Shown: piece by piece, positions 1 to 10,494 of the stretch
Layout: the number at the start of each line of letters is the position of its first letter
How positions within the stretch are numbered: the stretch's first letter is position 1
Source: Sorex araneus
Lineage: Eukaryota; Chordata; Mammalia; Eulipotyphla; Soricidae
Assembly: GCF_027595985.1 (NCBI RefSeq)
Contig: NC_073303.1
Location: 326,925,679-326,989,678 of the forward strand
Direction of reading: 5' to 3'
Length of the DNA stretch: 64,000 nucleotides
Translations under genes and position numbers: made by a program
Notes under the pieces: model-generated
The model's database searches: none
Told to the model about the DNA's origin: nothing
Seen by the model: the letters and a program-made list of their open reading frames with translations, nothing else

Positions 1-515
1 ATGGGTGCTGGAAAAACAAAACAAAACAAATAACCCACAGAGTTACACTGAACAGAGTAAAAGTCTAAAGGGAAAGGAAATTAAAGATAGAAGTCATTTA
101 AAGTGAATTTAGGTTAGAAGTGAGATGGGAAGAGGTGGCTATAAACTTAGACAAATATACTTGTTACTTGAATACCTTTCACCATAACAATGATTAGTGA
201 AGGCAGACAAAAAAAGAAAAATCTGAAAATATAGTGATAAAAATATAGAAAAATATAAAATTAGTTTTTTAGGGTAAAATTATAAATTCAGCAACTTTTC
301 TTATATTTTCCCTGCCATGCTCAAATAATTACTGAGCACTTGGTAGTAGTCTGTTCTGATAATTGAATCTTGCTACTTTTCTTCAGAGCTTTTTATTCAT
401 AATAAGAGATAAAATATTAGAAAGAATAACAGGCTTAAAATTCGTCCAGCTGCATCCCACATTGATAAACAAGTTTCTTCTAAAATATTTACCTGGTGAT
501 AATTCATGACCCTGT
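1..515. other. AT-rich noncoding DNA
   Basis: AT-rich sequence with stop codons in all frames. I see no exon-like segment, RNA gene or recognisable transposon. Confidence 0.6.
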
Positions 516-534
516 TTGAACTCTTCCTCTTCCT

Positions 535-775
535 CTTCCTCTCCTCCTCCTCCTCCTCCTCCTCCTCCTCCTCCTCCTCCTCCTCCTCCTCCTCCTCCTC
601 CTCCTTCTCCTTCTTCTTCTTCTTCTTCTTCTTCTTCTTCTTCTTCTTCTTCTTCTTCTTCTTCTTCTTCTTCTTCTTCTTCTTCTTCTTCTTCTTCTTC
701 TTCTTCTTCTCCTTCTCTTTCTCCTCCTTCTCCTCCTTCTCCTCCTTCTCTTCCTCCTTCTCCTTATTCTTCTGT
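535..775. repeat. Polypyrimidine microsatellite (TCC)n then (TTC)n
   Basis: About 240 bp of almost pure pyrimidine on the + strand: (TCC)n changes to (TTC)n near 603 and back to mixed TTC/TCC near 710. Long open frames through it read as poly-Ser, poly-Phe, poly-Lys or poly-Arg and are repeat artefacts. The length and strand asymmetry are those of triplex-prone DNA. Confidence 0.97.
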
Positions 776-1474
776 TTTGGACACTTAACATGTGCAAAGA
801 TTTTTGTGAGATTATGAGGTAGAAACAAAATTAAAATAGAAGTAGATACTTGGAAAAGTCAGACTTAATCCTAATACAAACAAAGCCATAAAGCAAATTA
901 GTATGAGTTAGCCATCTAAATTTTATAGAAAGAGATAAGTATACAGTAGAACACAAGGATAAAAGTAGGATATTCTGGGTCCTAAAATATCAGATATGAA
1001 TGGTGAGTTCATTCCTCTCAAAAAGTCTTTGATACATGATAGAAAACTAGAACAAAATCTGGCATATAGTGGGTCTAGGTGTTTTTCCTATCCCTAAAAG
1101 AAGTTTAAAATACTTAAGCTTTGCTGCATTCTTGAAGTTTAGCCAGAAGGTGAAGGGTACAGGACCTGGGCCAAATTCCTTATTATTTTGATGACTGTGC
1201 CTGCAGTATCTGTAATATCACTGCAAAATAGGAGAGTGCTGCCAGTAATCTGAACTAGCAGGTGGAAATGGGCAGAAGCAGATGGAGTGGAATTGAAAAA
1301 AAAAAACAGAAAATAAAAAACAAACAAACAAAAAACCCACCCAGATCTTTAGTTAAAAGTTCCAAGAATAATTAATACTGAGAAAAAGGCAATGAATTAA
1401 AAGAAGATAACTATTTACTAGCAATAAAGTAATTAGAGGGAATAAAAATAATTTTGAAACAAGCATGTTCAAGA
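776..1474. other. AT-rich noncoding DNA
   Basis: No gene, SINE or LINE recognised. Contains A-rich runs near 1298-1335 but no clear element boundary. Confidence 0.5.
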
Positions 1475-1861
1475 TCCTTCCAAAAATGAAAGAATAAAAA
1501 GTGGCCATCTCAATGGATGTCAAATGGGAATCTTATAATATCTATCTTTTTTTTTTTAATTTTTGGGTCACACCTGGCGATGCACAGGGGTTACTTCTGG
1601 CTCTTCACTCAGGAATTACTACTGGCGGTGCTCAGGGGGCCATATGGGATGCTGGGATTCGAACCCGGGTTAGCCGCATGCAAGGCAAATGCCCTACCTG
1701 CTGTGCTATCGCTCCAGCCTCATAATATCTATCTATTTTTTTAATAAAAACCAATGTAAGTAAGTATGTACATTGGTTTTTACATAAAAAATAGATATTA
1801 TAAGATTCCCATTTGACATCCATTGAGATGGCCACTTTTTATTCTTTCATTTTTGGAAGGA
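1475..1861. repeat. Long palindrome (inverted repeat) interrupted by a SINE
   Basis: The left arm (1475-1547 resuming at 1735-1758) is the reverse complement of the right arm (1769-1861). The outer 60 bp match essentially base for base. The inner part holds a perfect 14-bp stem (1745-1758 with 1769-1782) around a 10-bp loop. A SINE and its 13-bp target duplication (1535-1547, 1722-1734) split the left arm. Before that insertion the palindrome would have had arms of roughly 95 bp. The right arm ends where a second SINE begins. Confidence 0.9.
1548..1721 (-). mobile_element. SOR-type SINE, short form
   Basis: Reads on the minus strand as a tRNA-derived head with an intact B box (GGTTCGAATCC), then the short-form tail, ending in A-rich sequence. 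It is flanked by the 13-bp duplication ataatatctatct. The copy is little diverged, so the insertion is fairly recent. Confidence 0.92.
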
Positions 1862-2100
1862 GGAGCGATAGAACAGTGGGTAGGGCATTTGCCTTGCACA
1901 AGGGCCAAACCAAGTTCAATTCCTCCGTCCCTCTCTGAGAGCCCAGCAAGCTTCCGAGAGTATCCCGCTGGCACGGCAGAGCCTGGCAAGCTACCCGTGG
2001 CATATTCGATATGCCAAAAACAGTAACAACAAGTCTCACAATAGAGATGTTACTGGTTCCCCTTGAACAAATGCATGAGCAAGGATGACAATGCTACAGT
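1862..2100 (+). mobile_element. SOR-type SINE, long form
   Basis: tRNA-derived head, then the long-form body (motifs GAGAGCCC.GCAAGCT, AGAGCCTGGCAAGCTAC, GCCAAAAACAGTAACAA), ending in atgctacagtg without poly(A). B box degraded to AGTTCAATTCC. No clear target duplication; its 5' end abuts the right arm of the palindrome. Confidence 0.88.
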
Positions 2101-2593
2101 GTGTGAAAAGCAATACGAAGCCTAGCAAGGTAGTGCTGCCGAGAATTTGCCTTTCTAGTCAAAAGAGAATACATCAAATCCCTAGTCAAGTTTGCCTCTG
2201 AGAAAGGAGACAGAAGAACAGAGAAATGATAAGAGAATTCAGTTTCTTGCACAATCACTTTTTTTTTCTTCATTTGAAATGGCGAGCACTGTGTGGAGTG
2301 AAGCACGGAGAAGCCTATACTACATCTAGTCTTAGTTGTAAGCCAATGCAAAGTCAGGCCAGGTTTTTGAGGATTATGGGACTTGGCCCAAGAATAAAAA
2401 TTCACTCTTTTAAGCCACATCTGGCCCCTGAAAGTCCTATTTTTGTCATTTCTTTTCTTTGAGAGTTTGTACTAAAAGATTCAAAGGAATGGAAAAGAGA
2501 TTGTGAGAGGGAGACACTGACATAAAAATAAAACGCTTGGATTTCTTCAGAGAAACTTGATAAACACAGCAAGTGATGACACGAGGGAGTCAT

Positions 2594-2595
<2 letters not shown>
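2101..2595. other. Noncoding DNA, no recognised feature
   Basis: Mixed-composition sequence without recognisable exon or transposon. Confidence 0.5.

Positions 2596-2635
<40 letters not shown>
2596..2635. repeat. (CA)n microsatellite
   Basis: Twenty uninterrupted AC dinucleotides. Confidence 0.98.
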
Positions 2636-2636
<1 letters not shown>

Positions 2637-2762
2637 AGCTTGCAAGTTTGAGGGACAGAAGTGCTTTTCAGCCAGTTTAAAGAGTCAGCTAAGGAAACAT
2701 TCAGATTTCCTCTACTGTTCTTCCACAGATATTATAAAAGAATGATTTAAAAAAAAAAAAAA

Positions 2763-3774
2763 GCCCCTGCGGGCCGGTTGCCAAGGAAGCCGCGGGTCAG
2801 CAGTGGACCATTAGCACCAGGTGGTGGAGTCGTCCCTGGGTCGCCCCTCCGCGGCTTAGCCGGCTGCGCGCAGGCCAGCCTGGGCGCTTCACGGACGCCT
2901 CGCGCGCGCGGGCGCCAACGCGGACGCAGAAGCGACGGCGGCGGGCGGGAGGGGCGCCCTAAGGCTGCCCGGTGGCCGGCATGGACCCTGCTGGGCTCGA
3001 GCTGGGCCTCGCAGCGGGTCTCTCCTTCGCCAGCCGGGACCCAGGTCGTGGGGAGCCTGCCGAGCTGGAGACCAGACCCCCAAACAGCAACCTCGAGTGG
3101 ATGCAGCCCGCAGACGCAGCCACATGATAGCAAAGCTCAACAATTTTGTAAATCAGTGGTGGACTTGACAAGAGAGAAAAACAGGACTGGCTCTTTCCTT
3201 CAAGAATGCACAATCAGTATTAGCAGTTTCTGCCCCCAGGAAATAGCAAGGTACTCACTCACACCACCTTGAGCCCCGCCTACCCCCCTCCCCCCAGACA
3301 GCGCTAGCTTTGCACCGCCCCCCCCCCCAGGAGGGCATCCCAGCCTCCCAAGAGGTTACTGGGGGCCTGTGGGGGCCTGGCCTGTATATTAGGGGTGTGG
3401 CCGCAAAGGGGGCGTGGCCTCCTGCCCGTGTGCTTTATTTTCCTTTCAGGTCACAATCTGTATAACCTATTTCTTTGAAAAAAACCCTGGACATCTCAAT
3501 CACTCTATGCCAAATAGTCCATTAGCTTATCCTATACTCACAAAAACCATCAGTGAACAATAGAAGCTGCACAAACCCTTCGTAAAGAGAGCATAGACTT
3601 AAGTCTTCTCTAGAGGCCCCACATAAACTTGGAGGAGCGCCTGCGAGTGAGGAAGTAGTCTAGAATAGGAACAAGGCTACCATCATCAATCTAGCACAAA
3701 CAGAATCCCCCCTGAAGCAAGAGGGAATAGGGATAGACAACTAGAAGAGTCCAACTCTATACTTCCATAACAAC
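2763..3774 (+). promoter_or_regulatory. L1 5' UTR with CpG-rich internal promoter region
   Basis: The first 370 bp are strongly GC- and CpG-rich (for example cgcgcgcgcgggcgcc near 2901). They are followed by a C10 run near 3319, a GGGGCGTGGCC-type box near 3408, and AT-richer sequence up to ORF1. L1 elements carry an RNA polymerase II promoter in the 5' UTR; here the role is inferred from position. The CpG island is part of the L1 and not evidence of a host gene. Confidence 0.7.
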
Positions 3775-4719
3775 ATGAAAATACAGTGAAAATCCCCTAC
3801 ACAAAGAGAGGATGAAGAAAAGATTTCAGAAACCTCAACAAGGGTTACACACCTATACGACCTCTCAGATAAAGAATTCAGAGAGGAAATCTTGAAGATA
3901 GTCAACATACTCAAAGCATCCATGGAACAGACATCCAATAAATTAAGACAGTATATGAATGAAGCATTGGGACGGTCCACCAAGAAAGTGCAGGAATAAA
4001 TGAGAGCAGAAATTTCAAAGCTACAAACAGAAGTTACACAAATAAAGGAATCGGTAGATGAATTAAAAATCTCAGTAGGTGCCCTCAACAGTAGAATGGC
4101 TACAGCTGAAGACAGAATCAGCGAGCTTGAAGATGAGCTGCAGAAAACTTACAGACAACAACAAATAATGGCAAAAGACCTCAAAATGGCCCTCGAGTGA
4201 ATCAGAGTTCTAGGGAATGACCTCAAAAGGAACAACATAAGAATCACTGGATTACCAGAAGCACAGGGAAGTAACCCCAATGAAGAAAACACAGTGAAGG
4301 ACGTCATTGCTAAGAAATTCCCAGAGCTGGAGAAGGCAGGCATCCAGATCCAAGGAGCCGGAAGAGTACCAGCAAAACAAGACCCAAATAAAAAGACTCC
4401 AAGGCATATCATAGTCAGAATGACGGATGTTGTGGATAGAGACACAATACTGCAAGCAGCAAGGTCAAAGAAGGAAATAACATACAAAGGAGCACTAGTT
4501 AGATTTACAGCAGACCTATCAGATGAAACCCTCCAAGCCCGTAGACAATTGTGGGACATAGTGAATAAACTCAACGAAATGAACCTCTCATCAAGAATAC
4601 TTTATCCGGCTGAACTATCACTCAAACTCAAAGGAACCATACACTATTTCATGGATAAACAACAGCTCAGGAACTTCATAGACTCAAAACCAAACTTAAA
4701 AGGGGCTATTATAAGATAA
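3775..4719 (+). pseudogene. L1 ORF1 (RNA-binding chaperone), broken
   Basis: One continuous reading frame of 314 codons interrupted by three in-frame stops: TGA at 3787, TAA at 3997, TGA at 4198. The first part is a heptad-like coiled coil (LQTEVTQIKESVDELKISV). The middle carries the RNNIRITGLPE-type start of the RRM domain, and the C-terminal domain ends LKGAIIR. L1 ORF1 proteins form trimers that coat L1 RNA. The TGA at 4198 looks like CpG decay of CGA. No functional product is expected. Confidence 0.93.
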
Positions 4720-4755
4720 GGAAGAACCCCACAAGAACAACAACCCCACAGAAAG

Positions 4756-6992
4756 ATGACACAAAACCCCATGACAATAATCTCTCTCAATGTTAATGGC
4801 CTAAATGCACCAAATAAGTGACACAGAGTGACAAAATGGGTTTGGAAACTAAATCCAACATTCTGCTCCCTGCAAGAAACACACCTGAACAGTCAGAGCA
4901 AACACGGGTTCAAAGTCAAAGGATGGAAAACAATCCTGCAAGCAAACAACTCCCTCAAAAAATCTGGGGTGGCCATACTAGTATCCGACAACATAGATTT
5001 CAGGTGGAAAAGAGTAGACGAGATAGCGAAGGTCATTTTCTATTCATCAAGAAATATGTAAAACAGGAAGAAATCACAATCCTAAACGCATACGCACCTA
5101 ATGAGCAACCAGCTAAATACTTAAAAGAACTCCTAACAGAATTTAAGGAGGACATAACTAGCACCACGATAATAGTTGGGGACTTCAACACTGCCTTATC
5201 ACCTCTGGATAGATCAACAAGAACAACACTCAACAAGGAAACAATGGCTCTGAAGGAAGAAATGGAGGAGACAGGGCTAATAGACCTATACAGGGCTATA
5301 CATCCCAAAAAGAAAGAATACGCATTCTTTTCCAGTGCACACGGAACATTTTCCAAAATAGACCGCATTCTGGGTCACAAATCATACCTTAATAGAATCG
5401 GGAAGATAGAAATTGTATCAACTATCTTCTCAGACCATGATGCATTGAAGATAGAAGTTAATCACACACAAACGTGGAAAACCGAATCAAACACCTGGAA
5501 ATTAAAAAACTCACTGTTGAACGATGAGTGGGTCATGAAGAAAATCAAGGAAGAAATCAAAAAATACCTCGAAACAAATGAGAATGAAGACAAAAGCTAC
5601 CAGAGCCTATGGAACACAGCTAAAGCTGTGTTAAGGGGAAAATGTATAGCTCTGCAGCATTCTTTAGGAAGGAAGAAAGGGCCTACATAGATAGCTTGAC
5701 TTCGCAGCTCAAGATCTTAGCAAAGGACCAGAAAAAGGAACCCAAACCAGATCGAAGGAAAGAAATAATAAAACTTAGAGCAGAAATTAATGACATGGGA
5801 ACCAAAAAACAATCCGAAAGATCAATGAAACAAACTGCTGGTTCTTTGAGAAAATAAATAAGATTGATAAACCGCTAGCAAGACTCACAAAGAAAGAAAG
5901 AGAGAGAACCCTGATAAACTGAATCAGAAATGAAAAGGGGGACATCACAACAGAAACCAATGAAATTCAAAACATTATCAGAGACTACTTTGAAAGTCTG
6001 TATGCCACAAAAGAAGAGAACCTAAAAGAAATGGATGAATTCCTTGATTCTTACAATCTCCCAAGACTAAATCAAGACTTGGAATACCTGAATAGACCCA
6101 TTAATATGAAAGAAATTGAAATTGTAATCAAAAGTCTCCCCCCAAACAGAAGCTTAGGTCCAGATGGATTAACTGGCGAATCTTTCAAACATTTAAAGAG
6201 GACCCGTTGCCAGTTCTCCTCAAGCTTTTCCAGGAAATCAAAAAAACAGGAACCCTCCCAAATAGTTTCTATGAGGCACATATCTGCCTAATACCAAAAG
6301 CAAATAAAGACACTGTGAACAAGGAAAACTACAGGCCAATATCCCTGATGAACACAGATGAGAAGATCCTCAACAAAATACTAGCAAATAGAATCCAACA
6401 ACTCATCAAAAATATCATACATCACGACCAAGCCGGATTCATCCTTGGAATGCAAGAATGGTTTAACATTCGGAAATCAATCAACAGAATCCATCACATC
6501 AACAAAAGTAGAAATAAAAACCATATTATCATTTCAATAGATGCAGAGAAAGCATTTGACAAGATCCAAGATTCATTTATGATGAAAACTCTCACCAAAA
6601 TCGGTTTAGAAGGAACTTTCCTTAAGATAGTCAAAGCCATCTACCACAAACCTGAAGCAAGTATTATCCTCAATGGAAAAAACTAAGGGCCTTTCCTCTA
6701 AGATCAGGGACAAGACAAGGATGCCCACTCTCACCATTTCTGTTCAACATAATAGTGGAAGTGCTTGCAATAGCAATTAGGCAAGAAAAAGACATTCAGG
6801 GCATCCAGATAGGAAAGGAAGAAATCAAGCTCTCATTATTCGCAGATGACATGATTCTATACCTGGATAATCCTAAAACCTCTACTAGGAAACTCCTAGA
6901 AACAATAGATATGTACAGTAAAGTTTCAGGCTATAAAATAAACACCCAAAAATCCATGGCCTTCCTATACGCAAATAGTGAGACAGAGGAAA

Positions 6993-7032
<40 letters not shown>

Positions 7033-8721
7033 ATGCCATTCACAATTGTGCCCCGGAAAATCAAGTACCTCGGAATCAGCTTAACAAAGGAAGTAAAGGA
7101 CCTCTACAAAGAAAACTATAAAATGCTTCTCCATGAAATAAAAGAGGACATGAGGAAATGGAACATATGCCCTGCTCATGGATAAGGATAATCAACATTG
7201 TCAAAATGGCAGTAGTCCACAAACCATTATACAGATTCAATGCAATCCCTATAAGGATATCCATGAAATTCTTCAAAGAAATGGATTAAGCAATCCTGAA
7301 ATTCATATGGAACAACAAATACCCATGAATAGCTAAAACAATTCTTGGTAAAAAGTTGATGGGAGGCATCATCATCATCCCCAACCTTAAACTTTACTAC
7401 AAAGCAGTTACAATTAAAACAGCATGGTACTGGAACAAAGGCAGAGCCGCAGACCAATGGAACAGGGTGGAATATCCCTACACACAACCCCAAACGTATG
7501 ACCATTTAATCTTTGATCAGGGAACAAGAAATGTGAAGTGGAGCAAGGAAAGCCTCTTTAACAAATGGTGCTGGCATAATTGGACAACCACATATGCAAA
7601 AGAATGGGCTTAGACCTCGACTTGACACCATGCACAAAGTCAGATCAAAATGGATTAAAGACCTCAACATCAGACCACAATCCATAAAGTATATCGAAGA
7701 CAAGGTCGGCAAAACCCTCCACGATATTGAAGCTAAAGATGCCTTCAAAGAGGACATGCAACTGATCAACCAAATGGAAACAGAGCTAAACAAACGGGAC
7801 TATATTAAACTAAGAAGCTTCTGCACTGAAAAAGATACAGTGACTTGAATACAAAGATAATCTACAGAATGGGAAAGGATATTCACCCAATACCCATCTA
7901 ATAAGGGGTTAATATCAAGGGAGTATAAGGCACTGGTTGAACTCTACAAGAAGAAAACATCCAACCCCATCAGAAAATGGGGTGAATAAATGAACAGAAA
8001 CTTTCCCAAGGAAGAGATACGAATGGCCAAAAGGTACATGAAAAAATGCTCTGCATCACTACTTATCAGGGAGATGGAGATCAAAACAACCATGAGATAC
8101 CACCTCACACCACAGAGAATGGCACACATTCAAAAGAACAACAGCAACCGCTGTTGGAGAGGATGTGGGGAGAAAGGAACCCTTCTACATTGCTGGTGGG
8201 AATGCCTACTGGTTTAGCCCTTTTGGAAAACAATATGGACCCTTCTCAAAAAATTAGAAATTGAGCTCCCATTTGACCCAGCAATACTACTGCTGGGAAT
8301 ATATCCCGGAGAAGCATAAAAGTATAGTCGAAATGACATCTGCACTTATATGTTCATTGCGGCACTGTTTACAATAGCTAGAATCTGGAAAAAACCTGAG
8401 TGCCCAAGAACAGATGACTGGTTAAAGAAACTTTGGTAAATCTATACAATGGAATACTATGCAGCTGTTAGAAAAGATGAAGTCATGAACTTTGCATATA
8501 AGTGGATCAGCATGGAAAGCATCATGCTAAGTGAAATGAGTCAGAAAGAGAGAGACAGACCTAGAAAGATAGCACCCAAGAATAGTAGAAATAAGTACCA
8601 GGAGGTTGGCTCCATGGCTTGGAAGCTGGCCTCACATGCTGGGGCAAAAGGCAGCTCAGAAAAGGGAAAACCAAGTAAAATGTGGATGGAGAGCCTGCTA
8701 GTGGAGGGAGATGTGTGCTGA
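4756..8721 (+). pseudogene. L1 ORF2 (endonuclease-reverse transcriptase), broken
   Basis: Begins 36 bp after ORF1 with MTQNPMTIISLNVNGLNAPN. Endonuclease motifs are visible in separate frames: [25 protein letters not shown]. Reverse transcriptase motifs are [10 protein letters not shown] near 6160, [14 protein letters not shown] near 6526 and the catalytic FADDMILY near 6839. The C-terminal cysteine motif CX3CX7HX4C is intact at 8152-8205. Frame changes occur near 5030, 5640, 6200 and 6690, there is a TGA at 4819, and an (AC)n expansion sits at 6994-7028. About 1320 codon equivalents, the family's usual size. Confidence 0.94.
6994..7028. repeat. (AC)n microsatellite inside L1 ORF2
   Basis: About 17 AC units lie between the [13 protein letters not shown] segment and the [19 protein letters not shown] segment of ORF2, shifting the frame. 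Confidence 0.95.
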
Positions 8722-9031
8722 AAGCAGACTAGAGACTGAACACAATGGCCACTCAATACCCCTACTGCAAACCACAACACCCAAAAGGAGAGAGAGAATA
8801 AAAGGGAATACCCTGCCACAGAGCAGGGTGGGGTGTGGGGAGATAGGATTGGGGGTGGGAGGGATACTGTGTTCATTGGTGGCAGAAAATGGACAATGGT
8901 GGAGGGATGGGTTCTCGAACACTGTATGAGGGAAACACAAGCATGAAAATGTGTAAATCTGTAACTGTACCCTCACGGTGAATCACTAATAAATAAACAA
9001 ATACATAAAAAAAATTTAAAAACCCGCCTTC

Positions 9032-9192
9032 ATTTATTTATTTATTTATTTATCCTTCTTGGGTCATATCTGGCAATTCTCAGAGGTTGCTCCTTGTGAT
9101 GCTTTGGGGACCTTATGGGATACTGGGGAATGCGCACAGGTTGGTCGTGTACAAAGCAAATGCCCTACTCGCTGTACTATCACTCCGGCCCC
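9032..9192 (-). mobile_element. SOR-type SINE, short form, moderately diverged
   Basis: Starts with a (TTTA)n stretch (antisense A-rich tail) and ends ..ctatcactccggcccc, the reverse complement of the SINE 5' end. It lies between the L1 tail and the downstream copy of the L1 target motif, so it entered the L1 tail region after or with the L1. No SINE-specific target duplication is visible on the left. Confidence 0.85.
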
Positions 9193-9211
9193 AAAGAATG
9201 ATTTATTTTTT

Positions 9212-9869
9212 AAAAATTTATTTTTTATTTATTCACCATGAGATATAGTAACAAAAATTTTGTTTGAACTTCGATCATATGGTCACAGAACACCCATCCC
9301 TTCACAAGTGCCCATTTTCCACCACCAAAATCCCCAGTATTCCTGCGCTCTCCCCACCCCCGCCACTTTCAGTACCTCCCCCTGCTTCTGTGGCAGACAA
9401 TTTGCAAGATATTCTTTCTCTACTTTAATTACCTTTGATATTTTGAGACCAGTCCTATGACCCCTTATATCTGCCAAAAATACAATTGCTAGACAATGTG
9501 TTTTGTGTTCCTTGTTATGGATATAATATAATGTTGTGTGGCCACGAAAGCAGCTGCACGCTTTAGGAATTCTAAGATTTTAATAATTAGGACCTGAAGA
9601 AATTCCTGCCGCAGGTTGCTCATGTCTGAGATTCTTGTGTGTGTGTTTCTGGATTGTGGCCACGTGGGAGCTGGTGCTTCTTGCTGGCTTCTAGAAAATG
9701 GTGACCGCTGGAGCAATTAGAGGGCAGGTGGTGGGACTGCGCCTTCGCCTGTCGGGAGTGGCCCAGTGGAGAAGGTCTATTGCAAAGTCCTAGGCCATCT
9801 CTGCTGCAAGTTGCTCGAGTCCGAAATTTTTGTGTGTGTCTCTGGATCGTGACTACGTGGGAGCTTAAG
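9212..9869 (-). mobile_element. ORF-less element with L1-like 3' end and tandem 5' units (element A)
   Basis: The left part (9212-9480) matches the antisense of the L1 3' UTR, with the order ttcaccatgaga, cacccatcccttcac, ccattttccaccacc, ccccagtat. The right part holds two related units 195 bp apart (9611 and 9806, both ending ..acgtgggagct). No coding capacity. Flanked by related copies of aagaatgat at 9194 and 9870, with a TTTTTT/AAAA-type nick site. I read it as an internally deleted or composite L1-dependent element whose 5' end is built of tandem monomers. Confidence 0.65.
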
Positions 9870-9878
9870 AAGAATGAT

Positions 9879-10494
9879 ATTTTTAAAATTGCCTCTACTA
9901 CATGACTCTAATTCATTGTGAAAGAGAATTATATATAGGTAACATAGTTTAAAATGTTTACATAAGCTATATATCACTATTCTTTATTCATTGTTAGGAA
10001 ATAGAAAAGTTTATTGGTAAGTAGAAGAGGAGAAAAGGAAACTCCCTACTGTGGGAAGAGATTTAGTATAGGGCTAAACTGTATATTCATATTCTAATAT
10101 AGTTTTGGAGAAAGCTAATCAGAGCCTGAGAAGAAAAGGATGAAGAGGGAGCTATAGAAAAAAACAGTGAGAAGAAAATAATGTAGGAAAAAGTCAATAA
10201 TTGTTGCCAATGAAATAAAATATTGGACTTGGAGGTGTCAGAAAAAGGAAATTCATAGATAGGTGGTGATTAAATAACATGGTAGGAGAAAAAGGAATAA
10301 AGGGAAGAATCAGAGGAAGAATAAGGGAAGACTTGGAAGGTCAGATGTCACTGGCAAGTCAAGAAGAAATAACAGAAAAGATCGGAAATTTTTGTGTGAA
10401 ATATGTCACAGTAAGAGATTTTAGAGCATAGAAATGAATAGTAGATGCCAAATGAAAGTTAGGATGAAAGTTAGGATGAGAGCCCAATTCAAAA
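9879..10494. other. AT-rich noncoding DNA
   Basis: AG-rich on the + strand between 10010 and 10400. No gene or element recognised. Confidence 0.5.

Larger units (their letters stand above)
2763..9022 (+). mobile_element. Full-length LINE-1, inactivated
   Basis: About 6.26 kb in the order GC-rich 5' UTR, ORF1, short spacer, ORF2, 3' UTR with an AATAAA signal near 8988, and an A-rich tail. A 14-bp motif, aaaagaatgattta, lies just before a run of As at the 5' end (2736-2749) and recurs at 9193-9205 after the tail and a SINE, so it is the likely target-site duplication. Length is that of a complete mammalian L1. Stops and frameshifts in both ORFs rule out an active element. Confidence 0.93.

Noticed and set aside
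397..828. Open frames of poly-Lys/Glu, poly-Ser and poly-Arg
   Set aside because: Direct translation of the TCC/TTC microsatellite.
2763..3130. CpG-rich block as a host gene promoter
   Set aside because: It lies at the 5' end of the full-length L1, immediately after the target motif, and is best explained as the L1 5' UTR.
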